This document shows, one piece after another, positions 1-11,600 of a DNA stretch of 32,040 nucleotides. This stretch comes from Pleurobrachia bachei. Lineage: Eukaryota; Ctenophora; Tentaculata; Cydippida; Pleurobrachiidae. The stretch spans positions 14,990 to 47,029 of the forward strand of contig AVPN01000549.1 in assembly GCA_000695325.1 (NCBI GenBank). The letters are read 5' to 3'. Under the pieces are notes generated by a model. It saw only the letters and a list, made by a program, of their open reading frames with translations, had not been told where the DNA came from and searched no databases. The position numbers and the translations under genes were made by a program. How positions within the stretch are numbered: the first letter of the stretch is position 1; each line of letters begins with the position of its first letter.

Positions 1-434
1 AAAGGGGGGGGGGGATATCATCTCATCTCATCTTAGTGGTTCACCAATCACCCTCCGATTATTTGAACAAAGTTAAACTCGGTGTATTTCAATGCAGTTA
101 ATAGTTGGTGAGAAAGAACTCAGAAGATCTCAAACATTAGACCGACCCTCACTTTGTATAATAGAAAAGGATGAGGGTTTGATCCCCCGATCCTTTTCTG
201 CTACACAAAGTGGTAAACAAGCTCACTCACCAATATCAGTATCACAGCGCCGACATGATCTCTCGCCGCCAGGGCCCTGACGCAATATCAGTTCGGCACA
301 TGAAAATCCAATATATCTCCGTTAAAAAACAAGATAAGACCAGCTCACGCAACGTCCATAAATCAATTCCTTGAAAAAAGATCCGTCCTAAGTAATAGTA
401 CTAGGATAAAAAGAACCTGCCAAAAAATCAAACT
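1..434. other. Non-coding left edge
   Basis: I see no convincing coding exon here. It lies downstream of the minus-strand secreted-protein gene and is probably part of an SBDS intron. It opens with a poly-G run and a short TCATC repeat and contains one imperfect hairpin at 151-211. The missing first coding exon of SBDS was looked for and not found. Confidence 0.5.
151..211. repeat. Imperfect 22-bp hairpin
   Basis: Positions 151-172 and 190-211 are inverted complements with three mismatches, separated by a 17-nt loop. The size resembles a pre-miRNA or a small TIR remnant. Nothing else supports a function. Confidence 0.4.
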
Positions 435-1278
435 CTAGATCTCAATTTTGTCCCTGAGACTCAGATATAGCCTCTCCAAGTTATTCATCTGTTCAACCAC
501 TAGGAGGTACATTTGATCGTTATCGTCTATGTTGGGGATAGCCCGACAGCCGTGAGAGGGGTAGTCCTCCATCCCCAGACAGACCTCTGGACTGATAACT
601 ATCTCATCAACCTAATGATGGAGGGAGTTGTTAGCCTCATTATATTTTAGGGAAGAAAGAAGATGAATCGCGCTGCCGGCTGGAAAATAATGAGTTTTAG
701 GGACTCAGTAAAGATTAATTCCCTCATTTCAGGGGGCGGGTTAACTAACCTGTATACTCATACTATTGAAGGCACGTCTCTCCTCGTCCCCAAATATCTT
801 CTTCGATAGTCTGTGTTCAATGTAACATCGTAGGGAGAGATAACTCTCAATCAGCTTCACACCAGATAACTTGTAGTTGTCGATAGCATCAACCTTTACA
901 CACACCTTTAGAGGGGGAACAGAGTGTGTTAGTGGTTCAGAGTCCCGGCAACTAAAGAAATGGTTTATGAGATTAAAGCTATGATCTGAAGGGGTGGATT
1001 CTAGGGCATAATAGCCGATAGGGTTGCCACATAACCTACTATGTGGATGTGAGAATTACCTCTTTCTTCACGGATAGCTTGTTAAGAATGGTCTCCTGGA
1101 TCTGGTGGGTGGACGTCCAACAGTCAGCCACTGACTCATTCAGGGGTTTGGGACGGGTGAAACACTTCTTACGATCCAAACTAAACCTTCCTGGCCCGGG
1201 TGCTGCTGCTGCAGTGGACACACCAACCAGAGACTGGCTGGCGAGGAAGATAAAGGAGAGGATGGTAAGAGATATCAT
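435..1278 (-). CDS. Small secreted six-cysteine, helix-rich protein (unrecognised family)
   Basis: Three exons are inferred on the minus strand: 1278-1060, 905-750 and 611-435. All introns are phase 0 with GT donors and AG acceptors. The protein would be 183 residues. Residues 1-25 form a signal peptide (MISLTILSFIFLASQSLVGV, then an Ala-rich cleavage region). The mature part has six cysteines (KKC, DCW, VCV, RCY, EVC, HGC) and three likely amphipathic helical stretches, ending in LRDKIEI. The middle acceptor (after a CT-rich tract at about 906-925) was chosen because it keeps phase; an exon starting further upstream is open but out of phase. A TATA box lies just upstream. The gene appears nested in an SBDS intron on the opposite strand. 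Exon 1 is duplicated at 2684-2902. I do not recognise the family. Helical content, phase-0 introns and likely disulfides recall helical cytokines or peptide hormones, but that is only an analogy. Confidence 0.6.
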
Positions 1279-1303
1279 CTTGATCCCATCTCAACTAATC
1301 GCC

Positions 1304-1312
1304 CCTTTTATA
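1304..1312 (-). promoter_or_regulatory. TATA box of the secreted-protein gene
   Basis: The minus strand reads GGGTATAAAAGGGG about 26 bp upstream of the ATG at 1278, implying a very short 5' leader. The same box is present in the duplicate near 2928-2937. Confidence 0.6.
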
Positions 1313-1658
1313 CCCATCTCAGCAGTGGGGTGCAAGCTGTACAAGGTGAAACGCGTCAATCGTCATGTGATCTGCATCCGGCTTACAAGATAGATATCTA
1401 AACGCATATCTTGAGAGCGGTTAGTAGGTGAGAGAGATGGGTGAGAGAGAGAGGAGAGGGAGGAAGACAGAGGGACAGGGAGAGATTAGAGAAAATTTAT
1501 TTCAAAAACTTTTCACGCACCTTGGGGTTAAGACTAAAAGATACAGATCAAAGAGGGTGCAGCTAAACTGCTTTATCTTTTTTCTAAATAACAAAATACT
1601 CTGCAAGTGCAACTAAACATTTTAATTAGTTTTTAACTAAAAAGTTGTTGTTATTCAG

Positions 1659-4600
1659 AGAGAAGAACCTGGACGAAGTGTTACAAACGGATACAGTCTT
1701 TGTGAATGTGGTTCGGGGGGAGGTTGCGAAGGTAACAGATCTCAAGAAAGTCTTCAATACAGATGATCGCAACAAAATCTGTTTAGAGGTAAGAACAAAT
1801 TTAACACTCCGAGAGACAAACTGATAGTTTAGACACAGCGTCCCCTCAATATCCCAGTTTTGATATAATACAAGAACATATCTTTTTCACAACATCTCCC
1901 TTTCTACAGATTCTGGAGAAGGGAGAGTTTCAGTTATCAGAGAAGGAGAGACAATCAGCCCTGAGTAACAAGTTTACGGAGATAGCTAACTGTATATCCA
2001 GTATGTGTATCAACCCCACTACAGAGCGACCCTACCCAGTGTCTATGTTAGAGAAAGCTATGAAGGATGCTCATATCAGTGTGAACCCCAACAGATCAGC
2101 CAAACAACAGGTAACAATCACGGACACAAGTAAACAACCAATCAGAACTCGTTATTTACTGGTTATTAGCCAATCGTTATTTACTGGTTGTCAGCCAATC
2201 AGAGACCAGTATGTCCTGATTCGGTCGGTTCCTGGTATAAACAATGTCGCGGAACATGATGTGAGAGAGAGAGAGTAATATAACAATCAACATTTCCAGT
2301 CATGAGTGAATACCTGTCACCTAATCCAATCACACCCAGGGTATTTATACCCATCGAGTGAGAGAAGAACCCCCTCGATCTCTCTTCAACAAAATAGTCA
2401 CGTGACTTCTGTACCAGAAACAGCAGGGGTACTACCAAAGTCAATGTAACATCGTAGGGAGAGATAACTCTCAATCAGCTTCACACCAGATAACTTGTAG
2501 TTGTCGATAGCATCAACCTTTACACACACCTTTAGAGGGGGAACAGAGTGTGTTAGTGGTTCAGAGTCCCGGCAACTAAAGAAATGGTTTATGAGATTAA
2601 AGCTATGATCTGAAGGGGTGGATTCTAGGGCATAATAGCCGATAGGGTTGCCACATAACCTACTATGTGGATGTGAGAATTACCTCTTTCTTCACGGATA
2701 GCTTGTTAAGAATGGTCTCCTGGATCTGGTGGGTGGACGTCCAACAGTCAGCCACTGACTCATTCAGGGGTTTGGGACGGGTGAAACACTTCTTACGATC
2801 CAAACTAAACCTTCCTGGCCCGGGTGCTGCTGCTGCAGTGGACACACCAACCAGAGACTGGCTGGCGAGGAAGATAAAGGAGAGGATGGTAAGAGATATC
2901 ATCTTGATCCCATCTCGACTAATCGCCCCTTTTATACCCCATCTCAGCAGTGGGGTGCAAGCTGTACAAGGTGAAACGCGTCAATCGTCATGTGATCTGC
3001 ATCCGGCTTACAAGATAGATATCTAAACGCATATCTTGAGAGCGGTTAGTAGGTGAGAGAGATGGGTGAGAGAGAGAGAGAGAGAGAGAGGAGAGGGAGG
3101 AAGACAGAGGGACAGGGAGAGATTAGAGAAAATTTATTTCAAAAACTTTTCACGCACCTTGGGGTTAAGACTAAAAGATACAGATCAAAGAGGGTGCAGC
3201 TAAACTGCTTTATCTTTTTTCTAAATAACAAAATACTCTGCAAGTGCAACTAAACATTTTAATTAGTTTTTAACTAAAAAGTTGTTGTTATTCAGAGAGA
3301 AGAACCTGGACGAAGTGTTACAAACGGATACAGTCTTTGTGAATGTGGTTCGGGGGGAGGTTGCGAAGGTAACAGATCTCAAGAAAGTCTTCAATACAGA
3401 TGATCGCAACAAAATCTGTTTAGAGGTAAGAACAAATTTAACACTCCGAGAGACAAACTGATAGTTTAGACACAGCGTCCCCTCAATATCCCAGTTTTGA
3501 TATAATACAAGAACATATCTTTTTCACAACATCTCCCTTTCTACAGATTCTGGAGAAGGGAGAGTTTCAGTTATCAGAGAAGGAGAGACAATCAGCCCTG
3601 AGTAACAAGTTTACGGAGATAGCTAACTGTATATCCAGTATGTGTATCAACCCCACTACAGAGCGACCCTACCCAGTGTCTATGTTAGAGAAAGCTATGA
3701 AGGATGCTCATATCAGTGTGAACCCCAACAGATCAGCCAAACAACAGGTAACAATTACGGACACAAGTAAACAACCAATCAGAACTCGTTATTTGTTGGT
3801 TATTAGCCAATCGTTATTTACTGGTTGTCAGCCAATCAGAGACCAGTATGTCCTGATTCGGTCGGTTCCTGGTATAAACAATGTCGCGGAACATGATGTG
3901 AGAGAGAGAGAGTAATATAACAATCAACATTTCCAGTCATGAGTGAATACCTGTCACCTAATCCAATCACACCCAGGGTATTTATACCCATCGAGTGAGA
4001 GAAGAACCCCCTCGATCTCTCTTCAACAAAATAGTCACGTGACTTCTGTACCAGAAACAGCAGGGGTACTACCAAAGTTTGAGACACGCTTTCCGGACTA
4101 GAACTGTTAGCACCTCTCAAGTGAAGACAGCTGGTTATTCAGATGCATATTGCATAACTTTCGCTAAAAACTAGCTATATGGCATATGCTAATTTAAACT
4201 CTGCCGATCTCACTAGCTCTTATCAGTCTATAAATTTGCATTCCACAGTTCTCACGGTGCTCTCTCCACACGTTCACATATCAATAAGCACCAGGTCATA
4301 TCTAGAACTGAAGTAAGAGGACGGGATGGACAAGTACGGGGAACATGGGTATCTCTCATATCCCACACTTCTCTACCCCCTCCCCTTTCAGGCATTGGAA
4401 GTGTTGAAGACGCTGAAAGAATCGATCCCGATTGAGAGGGTGAAGATGGTGGTGCGTGTATCAATGTCACAGAGTGATGCCAAGAAGTGCCGGGACAAGA
4501 TCAAGGCAATGTACGCTAGTATCACGACAGAGGATAATGATGGGCAGTTCGAAATTGTAAGTTATAATTGTGAGATTACGTGACCCGGCTCGCCGGTCTC

Positions 4601-4995
4601 CGGCCCGGTGCGAAGCGAGGGTTACGAACGTAACAAAGTTATAACACAACTCACACCGCTCACACCCAGAATGGTATTGTTTATACTACCCCTCCTTTAG
4701 AACTGGCGGTGAGAGATGATTCTTCTTTCTTTCACCGCCAGTTCTAAAGGAGGGGTAGTATAGTTCTGTTTAACTTTACTATCTCTACCATCTCACCCCC
4801 ATCTATCTCTCTATCTCTCTCACTATCTCTATCTCTCTCACTATCCCTCTCACTATCTATCTTCCACAGGTTGGGTTATCGGAGCCGGGTAACTACAAAC
4901 CCCTTGCTGAGTTGGTGGGCAAGCACTCTCGTGGAAAGGGAATGTGTGAAGTGATAGGGGTCCAAGATAATAGTGAACTTGATGTTTTAAAGTGA
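1659..4995 (+). CDS. SBDS: Ribosome maturation protein SBDS (first exon outside window)
   Basis: SBDS works with the GTPase EFL1 to release eIF6 from late 60S ribosomal subunits. Visible exons: 2 (1659-1788), 3 (1910-2110), duplicates 2' (3296-3425) and 3' (3547-3747), 4 (4392-4556) and 5 (4870-4995, TGA). Exon 2 reads EKNLDEVLQTDTVFVNV, close to human VEKDLDEVLQTHSVFVNV. Exon 3 contains CINPTTERPYPVSMLEKAMK, matching human [20 protein letters not shown]. Exon 4 begins ALEVLKTLKES and the C-terminus is the short domain III. The first about 43 residues of the FYSH domain are missing. Exon 2 starts in phase 2 while exon 3 ends in phase 0, so joining exon 3 to exon 2' shifts the frame; only one copy of the pair can be used. 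The gene converges on TRAPPC9. Confidence 0.95.
2108..2235. mobile_element. MITE-like short TIR element, SBDS intron 3 (copy 1)
   Basis: The segment is closely related to the reverse complement of 31819-31931. Shared parts include ACACAAGTAAACA, CAGAACTCGTTATTTA, CAGCCAATCAG and CTGATTCGGTCGGTT. The right end is a clear terminal repeat; the left end is degenerate and begins at or next to the CAG|GT splice donor of SBDS exon 3. An internal stretch (GTTATTTACTGGTT) is duplicated. It has no coding capacity. Confidence 0.65.
2440..2902 (-). pseudogene. Duplicate 5' fragment of the secreted-protein gene
   Basis: Exon 1 (2902-2684) is identical in protein sequence to that at 1278-1060, and the TATA box is retained. 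Exon 2 (top near 2529) is cut at the duplication junction near 2440 and exon 3 is absent. A transcript from this promoter would run into copy 1 and could in principle use its downstream exons. Confidence 0.75.
3745..3872. mobile_element. MITE-like short TIR element, SBDS intron 3 (copy 2)
   Basis: This is the duplicate of the element at 2108-2235, carried along by the 1.62-kb tandem duplication, with a few substitutions. It is not an independent insertion. Confidence 0.65.
4682..4762. repeat. Perfect 31-bp inverted repeat (hairpin) in SBDS intron 4
   Basis: Positions 4682-4712 and 4732-4762 are exact inverted complements over 31 bp. With one wobble pair the stem extends to about 35 bp, leaving an 11-nt loop at 4717-4727. 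It lies entirely within the intron between SBDS exons 4 and 5 and is transcribed with the gene. It could be a long pre-miRNA-like hairpin, an siRNA-forming structure, or a palindromic MITE. No second copy of the arms was noticed in the window. Confidence 0.85.
4796..4862 (+). repeat. CT-rich microsatellite before SBDS exon 5
   Basis: An imperfect TCTCTATCTCTCAC-type repeat runs directly into the acceptor of SBDS exon 5 and serves as its polypyrimidine tract. Confidence 0.8.
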
Positions 4996-5645
4996 TAACT
5001 CCCTTTTTTATTGAACATTTCTTGTTGTTTTTATCTCTCACATTTGATGATCTAAGGAGTTTGTTTTTTGTTACGCCATCAGGACCCAGATCACAGTTTT
5101 ACCACTAGTTGACTCATCGCATCTACTGCTGGATAGTGCTCTACAGTATAACATGTGAAATTACCCTCGTTTATCAAGAGGGCTCTAATCACCTCTCAGA
5201 TGTGTGTAGGGACTCCTGCTGCCGCGCAGTGTAACGCAACAAGGTAGAGTGATAGGTGGAGGGCGCGGAGACATAATATCAAGGTTGTGTGCGCGCCCCC
5301 ACACGCAAGGACATTGCGACTGCATCTGTGAGTGCCTGTATCACTTCCTATTTCAACCTTATCCGTTTGATAATGACCTCATTATAACTGGTGTTGAATA
5401 CTAATCATCACTGCACATCAATCACCGGCTGATCGTGTTTTCAGGGGCTGTGAAGGCCTCTATCCGGGATGTTGGAGCGGTAAAGGGTAGACCGCGCGCG
5501 AAAAGAGGGGACCTTTCAATAGAGAGAGGTCATCGCGCCCTCCTGCAACACAAGAAAACAAACTTTCTCACATCAAAAAATATCGAAATCAATCACAACT
5601 TTTATCCAAAAACACATGAAACACATATTCAAACATAAATCATTT
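4996..5645. other. Intergenic region between convergent SBDS and TRAPPC9
   Basis: About 650 bp holding both 3' ends. I see no gene-like reading frame and no AATAAA close to either stop codon. A plus-strand open frame at 5435-5638 has no features of a protein. Confidence 0.6.
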
Positions 5646-8600
5646 TCAAGATGGTAGGACGGTAAAGTTTAGTCGAGGTCGCATTGTCCAGGACATCATA
5701 AACTTTGGGGGAGGCAGACCCTCTGTTAGAAATTTAACAATAATTTTACTAGCCAGGAATGGACTACCACCATCATCTGCCCCTTCCTCCCAGTCCTCTT
5801 CTCTCAGTACAGCTCCTATCCCATGCCCCTCTTCGGGTAGTAGGCACGCCCCTATCTCCACAGCAAAGTTGCCTCCTGTCAGAGGTAGATAGCTGAAAGA
5901 ATGGCTGTGAGACTGCCCCGCTTTCAGTACCGGTATAACATGTTGAGGGGTACCAATACATGGTATAGTAGCCTTCTTTCTAGTGTTCCCCTCACAGAAC
6001 GCCCGAACAAAGAGGAACACTTCGGTCATGTCACTAGTAGAGACATTAGAGATATTGACAGTGATTGGTATTGGTGATCCCACTGGGTACTCCCCTCCAC
6101 ATCCATCACATTCTATCACAATACCCTCCTTAAAGGCATGTTGCAGATCTGTACTAGTCGGCATAGAGCACAAGAAGTCCACTGTTCCCTGTTTGTTAGC
6201 TGTCCTCCAACTACAGTACACTGTATCAGGTTGCAGCAGATCACATCCCCTAACCCTTCCTTGACATGTGATCTCCTCCCCAGTAGGGGGGTCAACTCTA
6301 GCTAGATCACACTCTGTGTTGAGTACCTCTCCTGCCTCTAGGATGTGGGAGGTACCTGCAACACTAAAATGTAGCCTCTCTGTACAGAGTGATGTGAGAG
6401 AGAGGGCCCATCTGCAGAGAGTACTATCCAGCGGGTGAGGGGAGATGGAGTAGAGATGTAGTCGGTACAGCAGTGATACCTGGGTGGGGATACTGATCCG
6501 GGACTCCCTATAATACCCCCTGTTTGCCTCATAGTACCGGACTATAACAGAGAACACCTCCTCGATATGTACCGTGTCCACCCTCCCTCCCCTGTTTCGC
6601 CTCACTACTGGTTCTATATCCCCTGCCTCTGTGCTGTTCTCATACTCAGTGCCACCCCTCCTTTCCTCCCCTCCTTCCCCAAAGCAGCCCTCCCTTCTCT
6701 TGAAGCCAATCCTCGTATCAACACTTATCTTTATCTGTACAGTCTCACCAGGTCCTATAGGCAGTGGAACAGCATCATATCGGAATATAGTGGGATGGTT
6801 GGTCTGGTCTAGGAAGTCCAGCTCTGTGATTGGGTGGTTACTGTTGTTGGTTAGGCTACACGCACACTCCACTTCCTCCCCTTCATACAGTGCCAGAGAG
6901 GGAGGGGAGGTGATAGTTAGGAGAGGCATGACTGGAGCCACATGTATCTCCTCTATTTGGTCTAGTGGGAGACGGCAGGGTATACCCCACAGTTGGGCTG
7001 ATATGGCACACACTCTGAATGTACAGGCTTGTAGAGGCTTCATGGTGAGTGTAACATCTACTACTTGTTTTGGGTAGATGGTGACGGTACTAGGGTAACA
7101 CTCCACTTCACCGCCTGAAACAGGGAGGGGTTATTATGGGCAGACTAGCAAAGCAAAAGTAAGTCTGGACGGCATGCTACGTCTCATCAGTATGACGTAA
7201 TTAAAGAGAGAAAAAACATTTTGACTATAACAGATAATACCTCCTCGATATGTACCGTGTCCACCCTCCCTCCCCTGTTTCGTCTCACTACTGGTTCTAT
7301 ATCCCCTGCCTCTGTGCTGTTCTCATACTCAGTGCCACCCCTCCTTTCCTCCCCTCCTTCCCCAAAGCAGCCCTCCCTTCTCTTGAAGCCAATCCTCGTA
7401 TCAACACTTATCTTTATCTGTACAGTCTCACCAGGTCCTATAGGCAGTGGAACAGCATCATATCGGAATATAGTGGGATGGTTGGTCTGGTCTAGGAAGT
7501 CCAGCTCTGTGATTGGGTGGTTACTGTTGTTGGTTAGGCTACACGCACACTCCACTTCCTCCCCTTCATACAGTGCCAGAGAGGGAGGGGAGGTGATAGT
7601 TAGGAGAGGCATGACTGGAGCCACATGTATCTCCTCTATTTGGTCTAGTGGGAGACGGCAGGGTATACCCCATAGCTGGGCTGATATAGCGCACACTCTG
7701 AAGGTACAGGCTTGTAGAGGCTTCATGGTGAGGGTTACATCTACTACTTGTTTTGGGTAGATGGTGACGGTACTAGGGTAACACTCCACTTCACCGCCTG
7801 AAACAGGGAGGGGTTATTATGGGCAGACTAGCAAAGCACAAGTAAGTCTGGACGGCATGCTACTTCTCATCAGTATGACGTAATTAAAGAGAGAGAAAAC
7901 ATTTTGCAGTACTAATATTCAGATGAGAACAGGAGCTTTCGACTGATCTATGTCAGACGTCTTCAGCTATGGCGTATCAATACTGAAACACCTACCCTCG
8001 ACGACACATCTCATATCTAACAGTTGGAGAGATTGGAGGAGAGGGTTCTCTAACTTCACAACTACCGTACCAAACTCTTCAGCCACCCAACACACATCAC
8101 GCTTTTCCCTAGAGGGAGGGAAAATTAGTACTTCCAACTGATCAAGCCATTCATACAACTGTCAGCTGTTCTTCAAACATAGATTGGGGGAAATAATCTG
8201 AACATTGATCATAAAAGTGGTAAAACACTGATTTCATTTCAGGTACACTTACTTAGTCTTTGGATTATATATGAAGACACTGGAGCTAACTTGAGCCACC
8301 CTGGGTTGTAGTGTCTCACTCAACACATTGATCGTAACCCGTTTACAGACAGGAATATGTTTAACAATAATATTCTCCTCCGCATGCCATGTACTATTCT
8401 TAACAATGAGGTTTAGTATTCTCAGCTGATCCTCATGTTCCAGATGAGAGTGGAAGTTTTGTAGCAGACACATCCCGTACTCAACCACTGTAGTGCCATT
8501 AGCTAGTTTATCACTCGCTGTTATGAAGTTCTCCAGTACCATTCTCTGTGGGGGAATTGGTGAATCAGGGGACTTTCTTAAACAGTGTATTTACAATACA

Positions 8601-11600
8601 AGGCTACAGACAGATCAAGAATGTATTGAGGGTACTGAAAAGAGAATCAGCTCATTTACCTGGAGTCGTGGCCATCCAACTTTCTGCTGCTCGTGATCTC
8701 CCGGCACTACCCCATACTTCTCCAGCACCTCCTTCAGAATAGCGAATGAGATCATATGGGGCTTCAGTTTGGGGTCCATGCTCATGCTCTCTAGGGCCAC
8801 TTGTCGGAGAAAGTAGCAGTATTTCCTAGACATTCCCATTCTCTTGTACAGTAGAGCTATGGTGCAGTAGAACTGTAGTCTCTCTATTGGGTAGAGATCC
8901 TCTAAACAGTAGAATATCTCTGTGGTTAGGATAGAACATGCCTCGGAGATACAGTCCAGATCTATCATGAGACGCACATACTTTAGAGTGCATTCCAACC
9001 TGAAATATAGCGGGGGGTTACAACACAGGGTGTCCCGCTTCAAACAATTGAACTGTTCGTATCCAAGCGCTGTTACAATAAGACGATCAGTTCAACTGAT
9101 CGATCAGGTACAAAGTTGCTAAAAGATATATCACACTTACATGATAAGGGTTGATTCCCGGAGTTTCTCCATACACCCGATAGCATACCGGAATGTCTTG
9201 GTTATGTTCTCTAGGCTCCTCTGGTCTGGCTCACTGCTCAGACTATTCAGGGATTCCTGAGACCCACTATGGTGAGGTACCGGTCCCCCTCCCTCTAGCT
9301 GGAGGATTCGAGCTATGGCACAACACTGGCCCTCGTAGGCTGCACCCACCCATACACTGTCACCAATACCTGCAAGGGATAGGGGGTTAGAGGATGTTGC
9401 CATATATGCCCATATATTGAGTGGCTAATGTCTACAAAATCCCAAATTTTAGATATATAATTAACATCAGCTGTTGTTACAGTTTGACGTGTTGTCACAC
9501 TTATTTAGATTCCATAAAATCTCAAGCAGATCTCTCCTACAACTTTCATTAGAAATGTTCACCTGATATGAGCTCTGTCTCTGGAATGAGCCATTGGAAC
9601 ATCGATGAGAAGGTACATAGTGAAACTGTAGACCTGGTACAAGTGATCATGTGGTGTCAAGGAACAGCTGAATAGTTTCTACAAACGGTGGAATTCGGCA
9701 AATTCAGTGTTCATTAGCTAGTCTCAACCGTCCGGATGTGAGAAAGAAAGAGCTGACCGACTTTGCTGAGATGGAATATTATCTGCTTCCGATTTATCCT
9801 GGTTAGATAGACCTAGAGTGTAGCTAAGAGAAGAGGCTCATTGTAACTACAGTGCTGGAGGAGAGAGATGTGGTGCTGTGCAGTACCAATCAGAAATCAA
9901 ATCGTTTGCTGACGTTCTCCAGAAGACCTGTGAGTTGGGACTCTGGCGGCACGAGCTGGCACCACAACCGGTGAGCTTTACTCAGCGGAATGGAATACTT
10001 GCAGTGTATGGATTTCAGAGATTTCGGTAGGTATGCTAATGCTACGGCACGATCAGGGTGTTATGAGATTACAGCAAAACTGATAAAGTATAATTTCACC
10101 TAAGACCTAATTGTAATCATGCAAGAAGTGAAGAAGGTTCTGATGGATTGCTGCTACGTTTTACATTTCTCCGGACCACTTGTTTGAACCGATGGAGGGG
10201 AGGTTGACAGGATAGGAGAAGAGGGCTGCTGGACCTGGAAGAACAATTCAAATGACGTGTTTGATAGACCTGGGACAGTGGGACATGGGTTCTTGTGTTA
10301 CACAGTGTGCCAGAGAACATTTTAAAATCTGAGAGCCCGCCTTCACATCCGGTTGATGGTGTTTGCTGAAACTCATGGACATGGTGAAGTATCGGAAAAA
10401 TATGTTGAACCTGCTGCAGAGCTGAAGCTCTTCAGAAATTTGATAAAACGATATCTATCTATCTTTTGATCGGTGTGTAATTTCTTACCAAGTAGAATCT
10501 TGATGCTCTCCTCGTATACTTCCAGTGCTTTCTCAGCATTACCCACTAGCAGGTAGAGGTCACCAAGGTGCTTCTTGTGTCGTCCCTGGACCCTCCTTCT
10601 ACCTGTCTTACCATCCTCTGGGGCACATGATGGGGTTAGTTTCGATTGATGGTTAATAACTAATTAACTAATTGATTTGAGGCCATTAATTAAGTAACTA
10701 ATTGATTTGGGGGCCATTAATTAATTACCTAGACCAGATCGGGACCTCTCGTAGGGGCTATACAGGATCTGGGGACAGTACTTCTCCGCACTCATCTCTA
10801 TAGACTTCCTTGCCAAGATAGAGAACAGAGCCTGCGTGAACTCTCCTAGAAGTGCTGTCAGCTCCTCACAGTGCACTGAGCTCACATCCAACCCACAGGG
10901 GATAACCTAGGGAGAGAAGTTGTTGATATCACTGAGCCTGTCTATAGAAAAGAATCGTATATCTCTCTTGTCTGACTAAAAAAGCCCCTCCCTTCTCTCT
11001 AGATTTACCATTATGTCCGGTTTTATACAGTCTGGAGGGACGGTAAGGGGGGATGTAGCAAATATCACACACCGAGAATCTATAACAAATATCTCGTTCC
11101 TCTTCTTTAGCTTCTCATAACTATCCTTGATACTTATCACCTCCTTTTCGGCTGAGAATAGTTTAAATTACTAAGTTTACACTAGCTTTTAAACCAGTAC
11201 GGTACGTTTGAAAATTGTACTTGTTTTTTAAAACCAGTCTAGCACTGCAGCCGGTCCCCATATATACCTGTTTTTCCAGTGCTAGTGACGAGATTAACAC
11301 ACAGTAGCCCGGCAGGTTGTCGGTAGTGTTGCAAGTCTGACCAGTCGGAGAGAAGGGGTGTACCAGCTAAGATAAACCTCGCATTCAGGTGTGGTCGATT
11401 GGGAAGGGGTACCTTACTGAACTCTGTGGGGAGAGGGGGGAATTAGTATAATCTGGGGAGAGAATCTCTGGGGATATTACAAATATTCCAGTAGGGGTTG
11501 TAACTTGTACAAACAAGTACTAGCTGAACTGTATATCTTACCCTGGGGAAGTAGTTCCAGGAAGGCATCGTCAATAAACCCCACAGAGTGGAGAGAGATG

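Larger units (their letters stand above)
818..4077. repeat. Tandem duplication, about 1.62 kb x2 (SBDS exons 2-3 plus secreted-gene 5' part)
   Basis: Copy 1 is about 818-2440 and copy 2 about 2441-4077. The copies are nearly identical, differing by a handful of substitutions and by the length of a GA microsatellite near 1440 versus 3063. The junction near 2440 joins the end of the unit (ACTACCAAAGT) to its start (CAATGTAACATCG) with almost no microhomology. The unit carries SBDS exons 2 and 3 on the plus strand and exon 1 plus part of exon 2 of the secreted gene on the minus strand. Confidence 0.95.

Noticed and set aside
1043-1393. Plus-strand open frame opposite the secreted-protein exon
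   Set aside because: It is antisense to an exon with a clear signal peptide, splice sites and a TATA box.
5435-5638. Small plus-strand gene between SBDS and TRAPPC9
   Set aside because: No domain, signal peptide, splice evidence or conservation is visible; composition looks random.
6574-7077. Long plus-strand open frame opposite the TRAPPC9 last exon
   Set aside because: It is a shadow of a well-matched TRAPPC9 exon and recurs only because that exon is duplicated.
9880-10320. Decayed transposase or host gene in the large TRAPPC9 intron
   Set aside because: Short coding-like stretches exist, but no family motif could be named and stops are frequent, so only non-coding sequence is reported.
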